This document shows positions 39,971-51,241 of a stretch of DNA of 64,000 bases, piece after piece; the first letter of the stretch is position 1, and each line of letters starts with the position of its first letter. Made by a program: the position numbers and the translations under genes. The DNA is from Amphibalanus amphitrite (taxonomy: Eukaryota > Arthropoda > Thecostraca > Balanomorpha > Balanidae). The notes beneath the pieces are model-generated. The model was not told the origin of the DNA, searched no databases, and was given only the letters and a program-made list of their open reading frames with translations. The stretch covers positions 1,114,501 to 1,178,500 of the forward strand of contig NW_024881537.1 in assembly GCF_019059575.1 (NCBI RefSeq), read 5' to 3'.

Positions 39971-40292
39971 CCGTGGCCCTATTTCGGCTCGGTAGGGCCC
40001 CACAGAGCTCATGAGAGCACCTCAAGGGCTCCTGCCTCCTAAGTAGACACGCTTATCCCCACGTGCCACGCCGGCTTCTGAAGGCTCCTTGTAGGCATCT
40101 AAGGGCCCTTTCCGGCCTCTAACGGCTCCACCCGCCTGTGATGGCTCCACACCAGTGTTTATGAGCGCCACACAGCGGCGTCTTTGAGGGTCATACTAGT
40201 GTCTCTTAGGGCCCTATATCGGTGGCTCTGGGGGCCCCACACCGGCGCCTCTGTGGGCCACCACACCTGTGCATCTCAAGGCTCTATAGGTA

Positions 40293-41267
40293 CAGTCCAC
40301 AGCAGAAGTAATGTGGGGTTTCAGTCAGGGTTTCGGAGTCGGAGTCGGAGTCGGAGTCGGAGTCGCCCGGAGTCGTGGCAAGCAGCCAGGAGTCGGAGTC
40401 GGAGTCGGAGTCGGTCAAGCTGCCTCGACTCCGACTCCGGAAAATAACTAGAATCTGTGATATCACTTTTCAGTTTTTTTTTTTTACCAGTTGCCCGCGG
40501 TAGAATTCGCTTCCGGCTATAGAAATTGCACTCATCTTGATTTTGTTCTAAATGACAAATATTGGATCTCACAAGTTTCAAGTTATATCATAATTTAGTA
40601 GCCAAGTATTTTGCATGCCTGTTATAACTTCCACTATCTGAAGTATTTGACGAGTCAAAGACAACTGTATTTTTATTTTCTTCTTTTATGCTCCGAAAAG
40701 TATCAACACATAGAAATGACCGACATGATGGCGATGCTCGTGTTCGTGATACGGTCGCCTCTCGCGCTTCCCGGCGGGTTTCCACGCTGACCGCTGACCT
40801 CTTGTGGATTCAGCTGCGTCCACGTGGGAGAAATGGTGACTGCATGAAGGAAACCGGAGAGTAGGAGCGGTCTCCCCGTGCACATAGACCTAGCACGTGG
40901 CGTCACATCACGCAAAATTTTGGCGGCCGCCATTGCCATTCTTATCAGACCCGGAGTCGGAGTCGGAGTCGGAGTCGGAGTCGGAGTCGGTCAGGAGCCC
41001 GGAGTCGGAGTCGGAGTCGGAGTCGGAACAGCGCTACCACGACTCCGAAACCCTGGTTTCAGTGATGGGTATGTTCTGCTTCTGAAGCTTAGGAACGATT
41101 AGCCAGACTACCTTGAAACTTTGAATGTAGCTTATATGTATCGTCACCCTTGCAGCTGCAACTTTAGCTATTGACATCCTCTTTTCGATCACTCCGCATT
41201 AAACAATCGCCAGTCAAAGCCAACCGTTGAGATTGGCAAAACCCTACATTACTTTAGCGGTGGGCTG
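40293..41267. mobile_element. Mariner/pogo-like element inside hAT copy 1
   Basis: Starts CAGTCCACAGC and ends GTGGGCTG between TA dinucleotides (40291-40292, 41268-41269). The second large hAT copy has the empty site GGTACATCTGAAGG at 45082. It carries the hAT element 40326-41055. Confidence 0.75.
40326..41055. mobile_element. hAT element with GGAGTC hexamer repeats at both ends
   Basis: Ends CAGGGTTTCGGAGTCG and CGACTCCGAAACCCTG with the perfect 8-bp duplication GTTTCAGT (40318-40325, 41056-41063). (GGAGTC)n runs occur at 40337-40372, 40388-40416, 40951-40991 and 40999-41029. Confidence 0.9.
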
Positions 41268-42432
41268 TACATCTGAAGGACCCACACCGACACCTCTGAG
41301 GGCCCCAGACCAGTATCTCGGAGCTCGGAAGGCCCCACACCGGTGACTCTGAGGACTCACTGGCTCCTGAGAGCACCATGTTGATGTCTAACGGCTCCAC
41401 AAGGCCACTGAAGGCACCACACAAGCTCTCACTGAGCTCTTATGTCCATGTACCGGCCTCTGAGGGATTTAAGCCAGCGCATTCATAGCTCCACACCAGC
41501 AATTGTAAGGGCTTCACACTGAAGTATCTGAGGGTTCCACACCGTTGTCTCTAAGGGCCACATACCGGCACCTCTGAGGGCCCATACCGGCATCTCTGAG
41601 GGCCCCATACCGGCGTCTCCGAGGGTCCACATCTGGCGGGCACCCATCAGCGACTGAAGGTCCCACACTGTCGACTCCGAGAGCCCCATCTGCGTCTGGG
41701 AGCAACATGCCGTCTCTAAGAACCACAGCGGCTCCTCCGTACGAAAGATGGGCGTCTCCATGCCAAAGGGGAGCGGTTCTGAGACAGTAGGGCACCTACG
41801 TGCAATAGAGGGGCGCCTATGAAGCCTCAATGCGAAAGAGGTGCGCCTCTGAGGCCTACATATATGGGCGTCCACATGCAATAGAGGTCTGCAAATTGCA
41901 ATTGATCAATGCCATGGGGGTGCATTCATAAGAAACAGGGGCGCCGGCATGGCAAAGAGAGGTGCCTTCAAGTTCCCATAAAAGAGAGACGCCTATGATA
42001 AGCGCACATTGTATGCGACAATGGGGCGACTGTGGGACATATAGGAATGTCTCTGATGACTATGCATAGGGCGCTTATATGCCAAAGAGGGCGCCTATGA
42101 AGCTAATGGGGGCACCTGGGAAACGAGGAAGACATTTGTGTAAGGGTTTTCAGGGGTCATGCGCCGTTTGCGGCAAATACATTCTTAAAAAAAAAAAATC
42201 GGAGGGGGAACAAGTTTTAAAAATGGTGCGGACTTTCTGCACTATTCGCTTAAGCGGTTACGCCCCTGGGAACATCTGCCCAATCTCAGAAGCTAGATTT
42301 GGAGGTCATACTTGAAAGCAGCCAGCAGGACGAGACAAAAGTTGGAGGCCCCTGAAAATAGGAGGCCTCCTGGAAAAGGAGGCCCCTTGACAGGGTGGCC
42401 CACCCACTTTTCATGACGTTCCTACGCCCGTG

Positions 42433-43438
42433 GCGCTCAGGATCGCTTTGCTGGGACAGCCGAGTTGTCATGGTCAATTATACCATAAATGACATAATTC
42501 ATGACCAACTTTGACAACCTTGATGCCTTATTTCCTATTGGACAGCTGTAAGGGCATGTGACGTCATCAAAGATAACCAGACGTTTTTTTTTTGCTTATA
42601 AATCCTAACAGAAAAAGATGCAGCCGCGCAAATGGTTTCATTGTGTTCAGCTCGTCAAGGCGCATCGAATGATTTACATGATGATCTTGAAATCACGTGA
42701 CGTGACCTTGAGGTCAAGGGACTTGAGGTAGCGTGACCTGAAGTCAACCTTTGACCTTGACCTCTCGAGGTCAACACATATATGTTTCGATGCGGACTGA
42801 CGAGAGAATTACGATGCTACTTTTAGGTTTGACCTAGCTTGACCAAAAGTTATTCGTAAAAAAACTGTGATCGCATCTAGAGCCACTATTTTGACTATTT
42901 GGCCAAAGGCCCCCCCCCCCCCCGTCGTATCTCCGGAACCAATTTCCGGATCGGAAAAATTCAAACGGCAAGCGAATGAACTCATCGAGATGCACAAGAT
43001 AGGATAGCAATGACCTTGATAGTTGACCAGTGACGTCACAGGGAGGTCAAACAAGGTCAAAACAGTCCAATTTGCAATGACGAGAAGTCGGTCATAAAGA
43101 TGAAATATAAGTTTTTAAAATGAGTCTGGATATGATGTAGGTATATGATAGATCTGGCATGTGGATAGTCACCTGAGTGGATGATGACCTGTGACGTCAC
43201 AACAGTGGTCAGCCTCAACCAATCAGAAAACACTTTGGTGAATCGTAAGGAAAGGCATGTTAAATTGTGAATATTAGAGTCTTTATGAAGACATGTCATA
43301 TGTATGCGCATCCACAGAAACCTCCTTGACAATTTTCTTGGACCTATGACGTCACAGGAAGGTCAAATAAGGTCAAATTGTACCGGTTTATAACGAAAAA
43401 CGTTTTTTTTACGTAAAAGTGACTTAAGTCACGTTAAG
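42433..43438. mobile_element. Remnant of a TTAA-type hairpin element between two hAT copies
   Basis: Contains the shared core CTCGTCAAGGCGCATCGAATG (42651), TTGACCTCTCGAGGTCAAC-like text and a C run at 42911-42922, but no TTAA ends. Confidence 0.6.
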
Positions 43439-45327
43439 CATAGGCGTAGGAACAGGGGGGGCCAGGTGGGCAAGTGCCCACCCACTTTTCGAGGTGGGGG
43501 GGCCAACCATGTGTTTTGGCCCACCCACTTTTTACTCGAGGCCCCTCGTCTCGATTTGAGAGGACGTCGTCAACTTCCAGAATAAACAAACTCGGTAAAA
43601 ATAAGTTCCACGAATCCACACGCACGGACTCCAAGGGGCCGTGATGGATCCAAGGAGGCCCTCTGTTCACACTTGTCAGTCGAAGTCCCTGAGACTGATG
43701 GCCTGAGAGGCCCTAGTGGATCTGAGGAGGCCCCAATATCCACACTGGTCTGGGGGCCTGGGGCCCCTGACACTGGCGGTCTGGAAGGCCCCTCTATCCA
43801 CACTAGTCAGAGGTCTGAGACTGGTGGTCTGGGAGGCCCCTCCATCCACACTAGTCAGAACAGGCCCCTGACACTGGCGGTCTAGCCGAGGCCCCCTACC
43901 CTCACTAGTCAGAGGAGGCCCCTCTATCCTCAATAGTCAGAAGAGGCCCCTGAGACTGATGGTCTGGGAGACCTATCCATCTACACTGTAGTCAGAGGAG
44001 GCCCCTGAGACTGATGACCTGAGAGGCCCTTATAATCACACCAGGCAGAAGAGGCCCATGAGACTGATGGCCTGAGAGGCCCTTCTATTCATACTGGCCA
44101 CAGGAGACCCCCAAAACTTTCGGTCTGGGAGGTCCCTCAATCCGGCACCAGTCAGAAGAGTCCCCTGAGACTGATGGCCTGGGAAGCCCTTATATCCACA
44201 CTAGGCAGAGGAGGCCCCTGAGACTGATGGTATGAGAGGCCCTCATATTCACACCAGTCAGAAGAGGCCCCCAAGGCTGATGGCTGTGAGGCCCTTCTGT
44301 TCATATAACTGGCCACTGGAGGCCCCTGAAACCGGTGGTCTGGGAGGGCCCTCTATCCACACTAGTCAGAAGAGGCCCCTGAGACCGCTGGTCTGACAGG
44401 CTCTTATATTCATACTGGCCACAGGAGGCCCCTGAGACTGATAGTCAGAGAGGTCCTTTCCTAATGAATCTGAGGGGCCCTCTATTCACATTCACACTTT
44501 TCTAGGGAGGCCCCCGAGACTGATGGTCTGAGAGGCCCTTTTATTTATACTGTCCACAGGAGCCCCCTGAGATTAATGGTCTGAGAGACTCTTCTTTTTA
44601 TACTAACCAGAGGAGGCCCCTAGGATTGATGGTCTAACAGGCCCTTCTATTTATACTAGTCAGAGGAGGCCCATGAGACTGATGGTCTGAGAGGCCCTTC
44701 TATTCAAACTAGGCAGATGAGGCCCATGAGAATGATAGTCCGAAGAGCCATGCGGCGGCAACTGGCCGTGGCCATATTTCGGCTCGGTAGGGCCCCACAG
44801 AGCTCATGAGAGCACCTCAAGGGCTCCTAAGTAGACACGCTTATCCCCAGAAGGGTCCCACGCCGGCTTCTGAAGGCTCCTTGTAGGCATCTAAGGGCCC
44901 TTTCCGGCCTCTAACGGCTCCACCCGCCTGTGATGGCTCCACACCAGTGTTTATAAGCGCCACACAGCGGCGCCTTTGAGGGTCATACTAGTGTCTCTTA
45001 GGGCCCTATATCGGTGGCTCTGGGGGCCCCACACCGGCGCCTCTGTGGGCCACCACACCTGTGCATCTCAAGGCTCTATAGGTACATCTGAAGGACCCAC
45101 ACCGACACCTCTGAGGGTCCCACACCAGTATCTCGGAGCTCTGAAGGCCCCACACCGGTGACTCTGAGGCTTCCACGGAGTCGGCGATGCTGTGCGCTGT
45201 TGACAGGCTTGTCAGCAGCATGGACCGTGGCCTCGTCTCCACGTTGACGACGACAGACACGTCCAAAGCGTTTGACAGCGTGCAGTATTGCCGGCTCCTG
45301 GAAAAGCTCGGATGGTATGGTGTAGAT

Positions 45328-46773
45328 TAGTGATGTCAATATCGGAAAACCGGAATACCGATACCAAACCAAATACCAACCAAAACCGTAGAGAAATACC
45401 GAAACCAAACCAACTTGGGAACATGAGGAAAATACCAACTTTTTACCGATTTCTTAGCCTCTTAACCCGCGCGGGGCTGGGGTCTCCAGCCGAACGCGCG
45501 GGGCTGGGGGGGGGGGTAAATTTTACCCCCCCCCCCCTGTTATCTCCCGAACTAATGGTCCGATTTGGAAAATTCAAACGCCAATCGAAAGCTCTCATCA
45601 CGAACTACTAAAAACATGTACTTAATTTAAAGTTTGAGGTCAAGGTCAAGGTCAGGTCAAGGGTACAAATTGCAAGTTTCCTCAGTATCGGCCTTGCACC
45701 GTAGTTGCCGAAGAATGGAGTCATGGACTGAGACTGATCGCCCAAAACGTGTTCTTAGGCTACCAAGACAATATTAGTTGCATACAATATCATTCAGAGG
45801 TCAAGGTCAAGGTCAGGTCAGGTCAGGTCAGGTCACCAAAAAACAAAATATAGAAAAGGTCATGTGCGACACATGTTTTATGGGTCATTTTACTCATAGA
45901 ATTCAATAGGCACACTCAATAAGTGATATGGACCACCTCTGGATGAATTTCAGGTCGAGGTCAGGTCAAGGTCAGGTCAAATGAGGTCAAATTTTGAAGT
46001 TGGTTGTTAAGGCCTAAAAAGGTGTCTATCTGATGCAGTTTTTCACGGCGAATCGAATGGTGCTATTTTTGTTTCCGTACGAGGTCTAGAACTTCCAAAA
46101 AAGTCATTTTTTCAAAAATTTTGTGTGTCGTGACGTCATAAAATTTTGAATAACTCCCACATTTTTGAACCGATTCTTCTAAAATTTGGTATGTAGGTGC
46201 ACATAGACCACTTCTCTGACATATATTCCGGTTTTTTCGATAGACTCAAAGTTTTGGATTTTATAATGATTTTCCCAAAAAAATCAGTTTTTTGAAAAAA
46301 ATTAGGCCAAAATCCAAAATTTTCAAAAAACCGAGATAGCCATTTGATAGACAAAGTAAAATTACGTATAACCTTTTTTGTTACGTCTTGATTCCTTTAA
46401 AAATGAAGATGTTACCGGCGTTTGAACTTTTGCCGTTTTTGAGGCGAAAATGGCGAACATGACGTCACTAAAACGTCAATTTCTCAAAAATTTTCCGACG
46501 GATTTCGCTCAAATTTTCAGGGAAGGTGTCAAATTGATGTAAGAAAAGGTACTGAAAGTTTGGCGGCGCTGCGCGCCGCCGTTTTTGAGATATCGCTAAA
46601 ATTCGCGAGGGGGGGTAAAATTTACCCCCCCACGCCCCGCGCGGGTTAAACATTAGCGAGGGTTCATGATACCAACAAAATACCAAACTCATTAGGATTG
46701 AAATACCAAATACCGAGTTGGTATCGGTTTGGTATCGGTATACCAAAAAGTTGGTATCCGATTGACATCTCTA
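45328..46773. mobile_element. hAT-type element inside the LINE
   Basis: Ends TAGTGATGTCAATATCGG and CCGATTGACATCTCTA, flanked by the perfect 8-bp duplication GTGTAGAT (45320-45327, 46774-46781). Subterminal ATACCAAACC / GGTATCGG repeats. It carries the TTAA element at 45462-46649. Confidence 0.9.
45462..46649. mobile_element. TTAA-flanked hairpin element, family D
   Basis: TTAA at 45462-45465 and 46646-46649, ends CCCGCGCGGGGCTGG / CGCCCCGCGCGGG. Hairpins GGGGGTAAATTTTACCCCC (45507-45536) and GGGGGTAAAATTTACCCCC (46609-46631). Dense AGGTCA repeats at 45630-45660, 45797-45836 and 45955-45990. A CGGCGGCGC palindrome lies at 46561-46582. Confidence 0.9.
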
Positions 46774-47742
46774 GTGTAGATGACCATTGGTTCCGCGGTT
46801 GGCTCGAAGGCCGAACGCAGCGTGTGGCGGGGTGTACAACGCCAGTGGTGGTGACACATGGCGTAATCCAAGGGAGTACTTTGGGACCGATCTTGTTTTT
46901 ACTATTTACCAACGATTTACCTTCTTTTATTCGCCACGGACAGCTCATCATGTATGCCGACGACGCGCAGTTTATCGATGCGGATGCTCCGGCGCCAACG
47001 TGGGTGACCTCACGGTACTAGAGTAGAGAACACGCTCAAAATTGTTTTGAATTGGTTTACTCAAAATCGTTTAAAAATTAATCCCTCAAAAACAGATCTC
47101 TTGGTCGTGAAATCTAAGCGAATTCACTTAGACATCAACGAAACATTTAAAATTCATTTTGGGGAACAGCTCATCAGTCCTTCTCCTTCTGTGAAGGTTC
47201 TTGGCATAACTTTGGACTCTTATCTCAATTGGGACCTCCAGATATCTGCCGTCATCAGGCGCTGTTATGGTATGTTGGTGGGACTTGCAAAGCTGAGCCA
47301 CCGACTACCACACGAGACCAAAAAAGTTATCATCGAAGGGCTTGTTTATCCCCACATCACTTACTGTCTGACCGTTTGGGGCGGCTGCACCAAAACCCAA
47401 TAGTATAGGATCCAGAAAGTTCTAAATTTTGGTGCCAGGATCATCACCGGACTAAAGAGGTCTCAGCATATTACACCCGCTTTAAAAGAACTGGGATGGC
47501 TCAAAATTGATGAGCTGATTACTAAATGTGACTTGGCGGCACTCTGTCGGATTCTGGGGTCACCTGAGTCGCCTGAGCATCTCCGCACAATGATTGTGTC
47601 CCGTTCAGATGTATCAGAAAGGACCACCCGGGGATCGGAGAGTGCCTATGCTGCTGCAAACGCCACGCGTGCGCACAGAACTCGCTCGCCGGGCATTTAT
47701 GTGCCGGGCTATCACCGCCCGGAACCGCCTGCCCAGCCGAGC

Positions 47743-48728
47743 TCAAGCCCCGGTCACACATACACGACGCACGGCCCGCGCACCAAAAATTCATTCATTC
47801 TGGCCAGTGCGTCGTCCTGCGCTATGCATTCGTTACTCGTTCGTCGAGCGCGCTGGGCGAACGGAATCATGCGTCGTCATTCGTCGCGTGCGTCGACAAT
47901 TTTTGTGCATGCTCAAAAATGTGCGTTGAGCTCGACGCACGAAGGCGGACGCCAGACACGCGCGGAGCGCGTTGGACCAGCGCCAGATACACGCGGAATA
48001 TACGCTAGGTAATCGTTGTATGCTCGTCGGTTGATGCATCGCGTACACCCAGCGCAGACATAGCGTGCCTCTAACGCATGTCTAACGGATTCGCATAGAC
48101 TATAAAGACGTGGTAAACCAGAGCTGAGCGAGTCTGTAGCGCGCACAGCGCTCGTCTGGCGTATGTCTAATTGTAACCATAACAAGGTCCTACCTCCTCA
48201 TTGCTCATTCTACCCTCATGGGCGACTCTCCTGCGTTATTGCTGCATAGTGCATGGGTTCCTCTTCAATTCCTCCTGCTCTTGATGTCAGAATTTATAAG
48301 TCATTTTAATCATACATTATTTGTCATTGTCATTGTTTATCTCAGGAGCTGTTGAACCATCTGAAAACATGAGGATGTGCCCTCCTTGGGGTCCTACTCT
48401 GATATGACAGCAGGCAAGACGGGCTACTGCACCGCTGCCAAAAGCAGTTCGCTGGCTGTGCGTTGAATGCGCGGTGCACGCGCAGTCCACGCGTCCCCTG
48501 CGCTAGCAAGCCGCTGTGCATCCGTTGTGTGTGCGCCCTTTATGCGCTTTGCATTCGCCGTGCAAGTGCCCGGCGCGCTGGCAACGCGTTCGTAGCGCGT
48601 TGTGCATTCGTTGTCAACTTGCCATTTCCTGCGAACTCCTGACAAAAGTTGGTCACACAACAACGCACGACGACGCACTGGTCTTTTTGCAATGCGCCGG
48701 CCGTACGTCATGCATGTGTGACCGGGCC
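47743..48728. mobile_element. Element with CCCGGTCACACAT ends inside the LINE
   Basis: CCCGGTCACACATACACGAC at 47744 and TGCATGTGTGACCGGG near 48709-48726 are inverted. It splits the LINE C-terminus (RNRLPS... from the downstream part). The interior is rich in CGCGTGC/GCACG words. The target duplication is not clear. Confidence 0.65.
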
Positions 48729-49371
48729 TTCAGGAGGAGTCGTTTATTGTGTCACCCACGGAGGTGAATCGCGAGACATGGGGAGTAGATGTGCTCAGTT
48801 TTATCGCATTTTAGTAATTTATAGTGATTTTTAAACCATCATTTTTTCGTGTTATATGAACATGCCCACTGTGTTTAACTACTGTACTGACTCTGAAATC
48901 GGAAGAGCCACGATGTGGAGATTTTTATGAATACAATACATACATACATACATACATTGTATGCGACAATGCAGCGGGGCGACTGTGGGACATATAGGGA
49001 TGTCTCTAATGACTATACATAGGGCGCTTATTATGCCAAAGAGGGCGCCTATGAAGCTAATGGGGGCACCTGGGAAACGATTGTGTAAGGATTTTCAGGG
49101 GTCATGCGTCGTTTGCGGCAAATAGATTCTTTAAAAAAATCGGAGGGGAATAAGTTTAAAAATGGTGCGGACTTTCCGCACTGTTCGCTTAAGCGGTTAC
49201 GCCCCTGGGTACATCTGCCCGATCTCAGAAGCTAGATTTGGAGGTCATACTTGAAAGCAGCCAGCAGGACGAGGCAAAAGTTGGAGGCCCCTGAAAATAG
49301 GAGGCCCCCTGGAAAAGGAGGCCCCTTGACAGGGTGGCCCACCCACTTTTCATGACGTTCCTACGCCCGTG

Positions 49372-50090
49372 AATGACCCCATTTCACCAGTTTCCAGCCG
49401 GAATCGAGCGCAGAAATCAGCGGCATCATTCGTCCGTTTCAGTCGTGAATAGTGATGCATGCTGAATACCTGTGATCTCGTTACCATAACAACGAGCCAG
49501 GTGTCGCCAAACGGGGTCCGTCACCAGCGTTCCCTGCAGCGACAGTAAACCACGCGGCAATCAAAGTGCGGGCCAGGCCCGGGGACGACGGCGGCAGGGG
49601 TATCAAAACACAATGCCGGGTCATTGGCAGTGGCACGGCAACTGACGAGGCCAAAGGTCGGAAGGTCTTCCACAGATGGAGCACCACTTCTGGAAACGGT
49701 CCTGAGACGAAGCACGGCGCCCGCCGAGCGCTATTGTCCCAGAAAGAGAGATCTCAGAGAGTAGCCCGACTCGAAAGATCGGCTATAAAACAGTCAACGT
49801 TTCCGCCGTTTTGTCTGGTGAAATTGATTTACTTACATTGTACTTGTGTTCTCTCTGTATGTATGTATGAGAGTGAAAACCCGCGGTAGTGGACGAATGT
49901 CTGGACGGTAGTTTGCTTGTGTAAGTATGCATTGTACACGGCTAATGCTAATTCCACGTTCCGGGACGATTTACGAGCACGGTTAGTAGCCGCTAAATGC
50001 TTCCCGGTATGAGTGGAAACTTAATCAGGTATGCAGCATGCACTCATGCGTACAGTACAATATCGCTACTTATCCGCTGTTTCGTATTGT
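49372..50090. other. Unclassified sequence between elements
   Basis: No gene or element end was recognised. Open frames here have no family resemblance. Confidence 0.5.
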
Positions 50091-51135
50091 TTAACCCTCG
50101 CCCTGGCAGGGGGGGGGGGGTCGATGCGACCCCCCCCTAAGGTTTTTCGAAGATAGCGTAAAAACGGCGGCGCGCAGCGCCGCCAAATTTGGCACAGCCT
50201 ATGGGGCAACCTTTTTACATATGACCTGAAAATTTCAAGTCCGGGTGACCTTGGGTCAGGTCACCAGGTCAGAAAAACCGGTACAAGGTCATGGTCAAAT
50301 TTCAATTTTCTTTTTGCACCTGTCCTGCTCACAGTTTTGGACTGATTTCCTTCAAACTTTCAGGGTGTGCTAAGTTCACCGAGTTGTACAACATATAGTT
50401 CGGGTTTTTTGAGGTCAATGACCTGAGGTCAGTTAGAGGTCATTACGTCGTAATGTTAAGCCTATGGGAAAATCCTAAATTCGGAAAATACTGGAGATAT
50501 TCGCTTCGTTCTATCACTTTTGTGCTTTGAAACCACAGTACTTAACAGCAGGTCACTTGGTGCTTCTTTGTTTGGTGTACTTATCCATGGGTCAGGTCAA
50601 ATGAGGTCAACTGAGGTCAAATGACGTTGTTGCCAATAACTTGGCACATAATGACGCTAGAGCTTAAAAAATGGTGTCATTGTGTTCCTGGTGATCAGCC
50701 GAATCGAATGATACGCGATATGATGCAATTGGGTCAACTTGAACTTAATTGATTAATTAAAGTTTACTTAAAAATTAAGAAAAACTTTAAGTACACGTAA
50801 GGAAGCTAAAAAGTACATCATTCGACGCGCCTTGACGTGCTGAGTTCACTGGTGCTTTTCTTTTTGCTCTATCTTAATTAGATCAAAAGTTATAAGCGAA
50901 AAACTTTTGACCTGTTTTTAGCGAAATTTTTACATTTATACCCCCCAAAACCCCCCTAAATATTGACCTAGAGCAACCAAATTTGCACAGGGGCGAGAAC
51001 TCCGGGGGGCTCACCTACCTACCAAATTTGGTGTTTCTAGGTGCCATAGGAGCCAATCGCGAGGGGGGGGGTCGCATCGACCCCCCCCCCTGCCAGGCCG
51101 TGTTATGAAAAATGCCCTGCCAGGGCGAGGGTTAA
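50091..51135. mobile_element. TTAA-flanked hairpin element, family E
   Basis: TTAA at 50091-50094 and 51132-51135, ends CCCTCGCCCTGGCA / TGCCAGGGCGAGGG. Hairpins GGGGGTCGATGCGACCCCC (50108-50139) and GGGGGTCGCATCGACCCCC (51062-51090). CGGCGGCGC palindrome at 50164-50184. Core ATCATTCGACGCGCCTTGAC at 50817. Confidence 0.9.
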
Positions 51136-51241
51136 AATGCGATGAAGAGTTATATTAGGGCGAGTAATAATAACTCTTATAAAATCTCCAAGTTAGCGTT
51201 CAACCTAATACGGATATTCGCACCTTGTCCCATCAGGAAGA

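Larger units (their letters stand above)
38650..42432. mobile_element. Large hAT-like element, copy 1
   Basis: CATAGGCGTAGGAAC at 38650 and GTTCCTACGCCCGTG ending at 42432, the same ends as the copies at 43439-49371 and 51242-54988. The interior is degenerate blocks such as GAGACTGATGGTCTGAGAGG (38880-39960), CCACACCGGCGCCTCTG-like blocks (40020-41650) and GGGGCGCCTATGA-like blocks (41740-42120). Flanks TGTTTTCG and GCGCTCAG do not match, so no duplication survives. No coding frame was recognised. Confidence 0.82.
45169..48957 (+). pseudogene. Non-LTR retrotransposon copy, broken by two insertions and stops
   Basis: Reverse-transcriptase motifs in order: STLTTTDTSKAFDSVQ (45230-45280); after an insertion, GVIQGSTLGPILFLL and MYADDAQF (46860-46975); RLKINPSKTDLLVVKSKR and VKVLGITLDSYLNWD (47070-47240); HITYCLTVWGGCTKTQ (47350), ended by a stop at 47401; then LGWLKIDELITKCDLAALC and RAFMCRAITARNRLPS in shifted frames. 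The catalytic YADD is intact, but the frame is interrupted. The 3' end is an (ATAC)n tail (48927-48957). Jockey/CR1-like; the N-terminal endonuclease is missing. It is not functional. Confidence 0.88.
43439..49371. mobile_element. Large hAT-like element, copy 2, with nested insertions
   Basis: Same ends as copy 1 (CATAGGCGTAGGAAC, GTTCCTACGCCCGTG). The left 1.7 kb parallels 38650-40290. A LINE fragment (about 45169-48957) sits inside, and the copy-1 segment 41357-42008 is missing here. Flanks ACGTTAAG and AATGACCC differ, so no duplication is visible. Confidence 0.82.

Noticed and set aside
40337..41029. Ser/Glu repeat protein encoded by the GGAGTC hexamers
   Set aside because: The hexamers lie at both ends of a transposon with clear target duplications and no continuous frame.
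42079..42315. 78-residue frame with a Cys-containing stretch (CAVCGKY)
   Set aside because: It lies in the end segment of a non-coding hAT copy; the related segment at 49030-49240 does not keep the frame.
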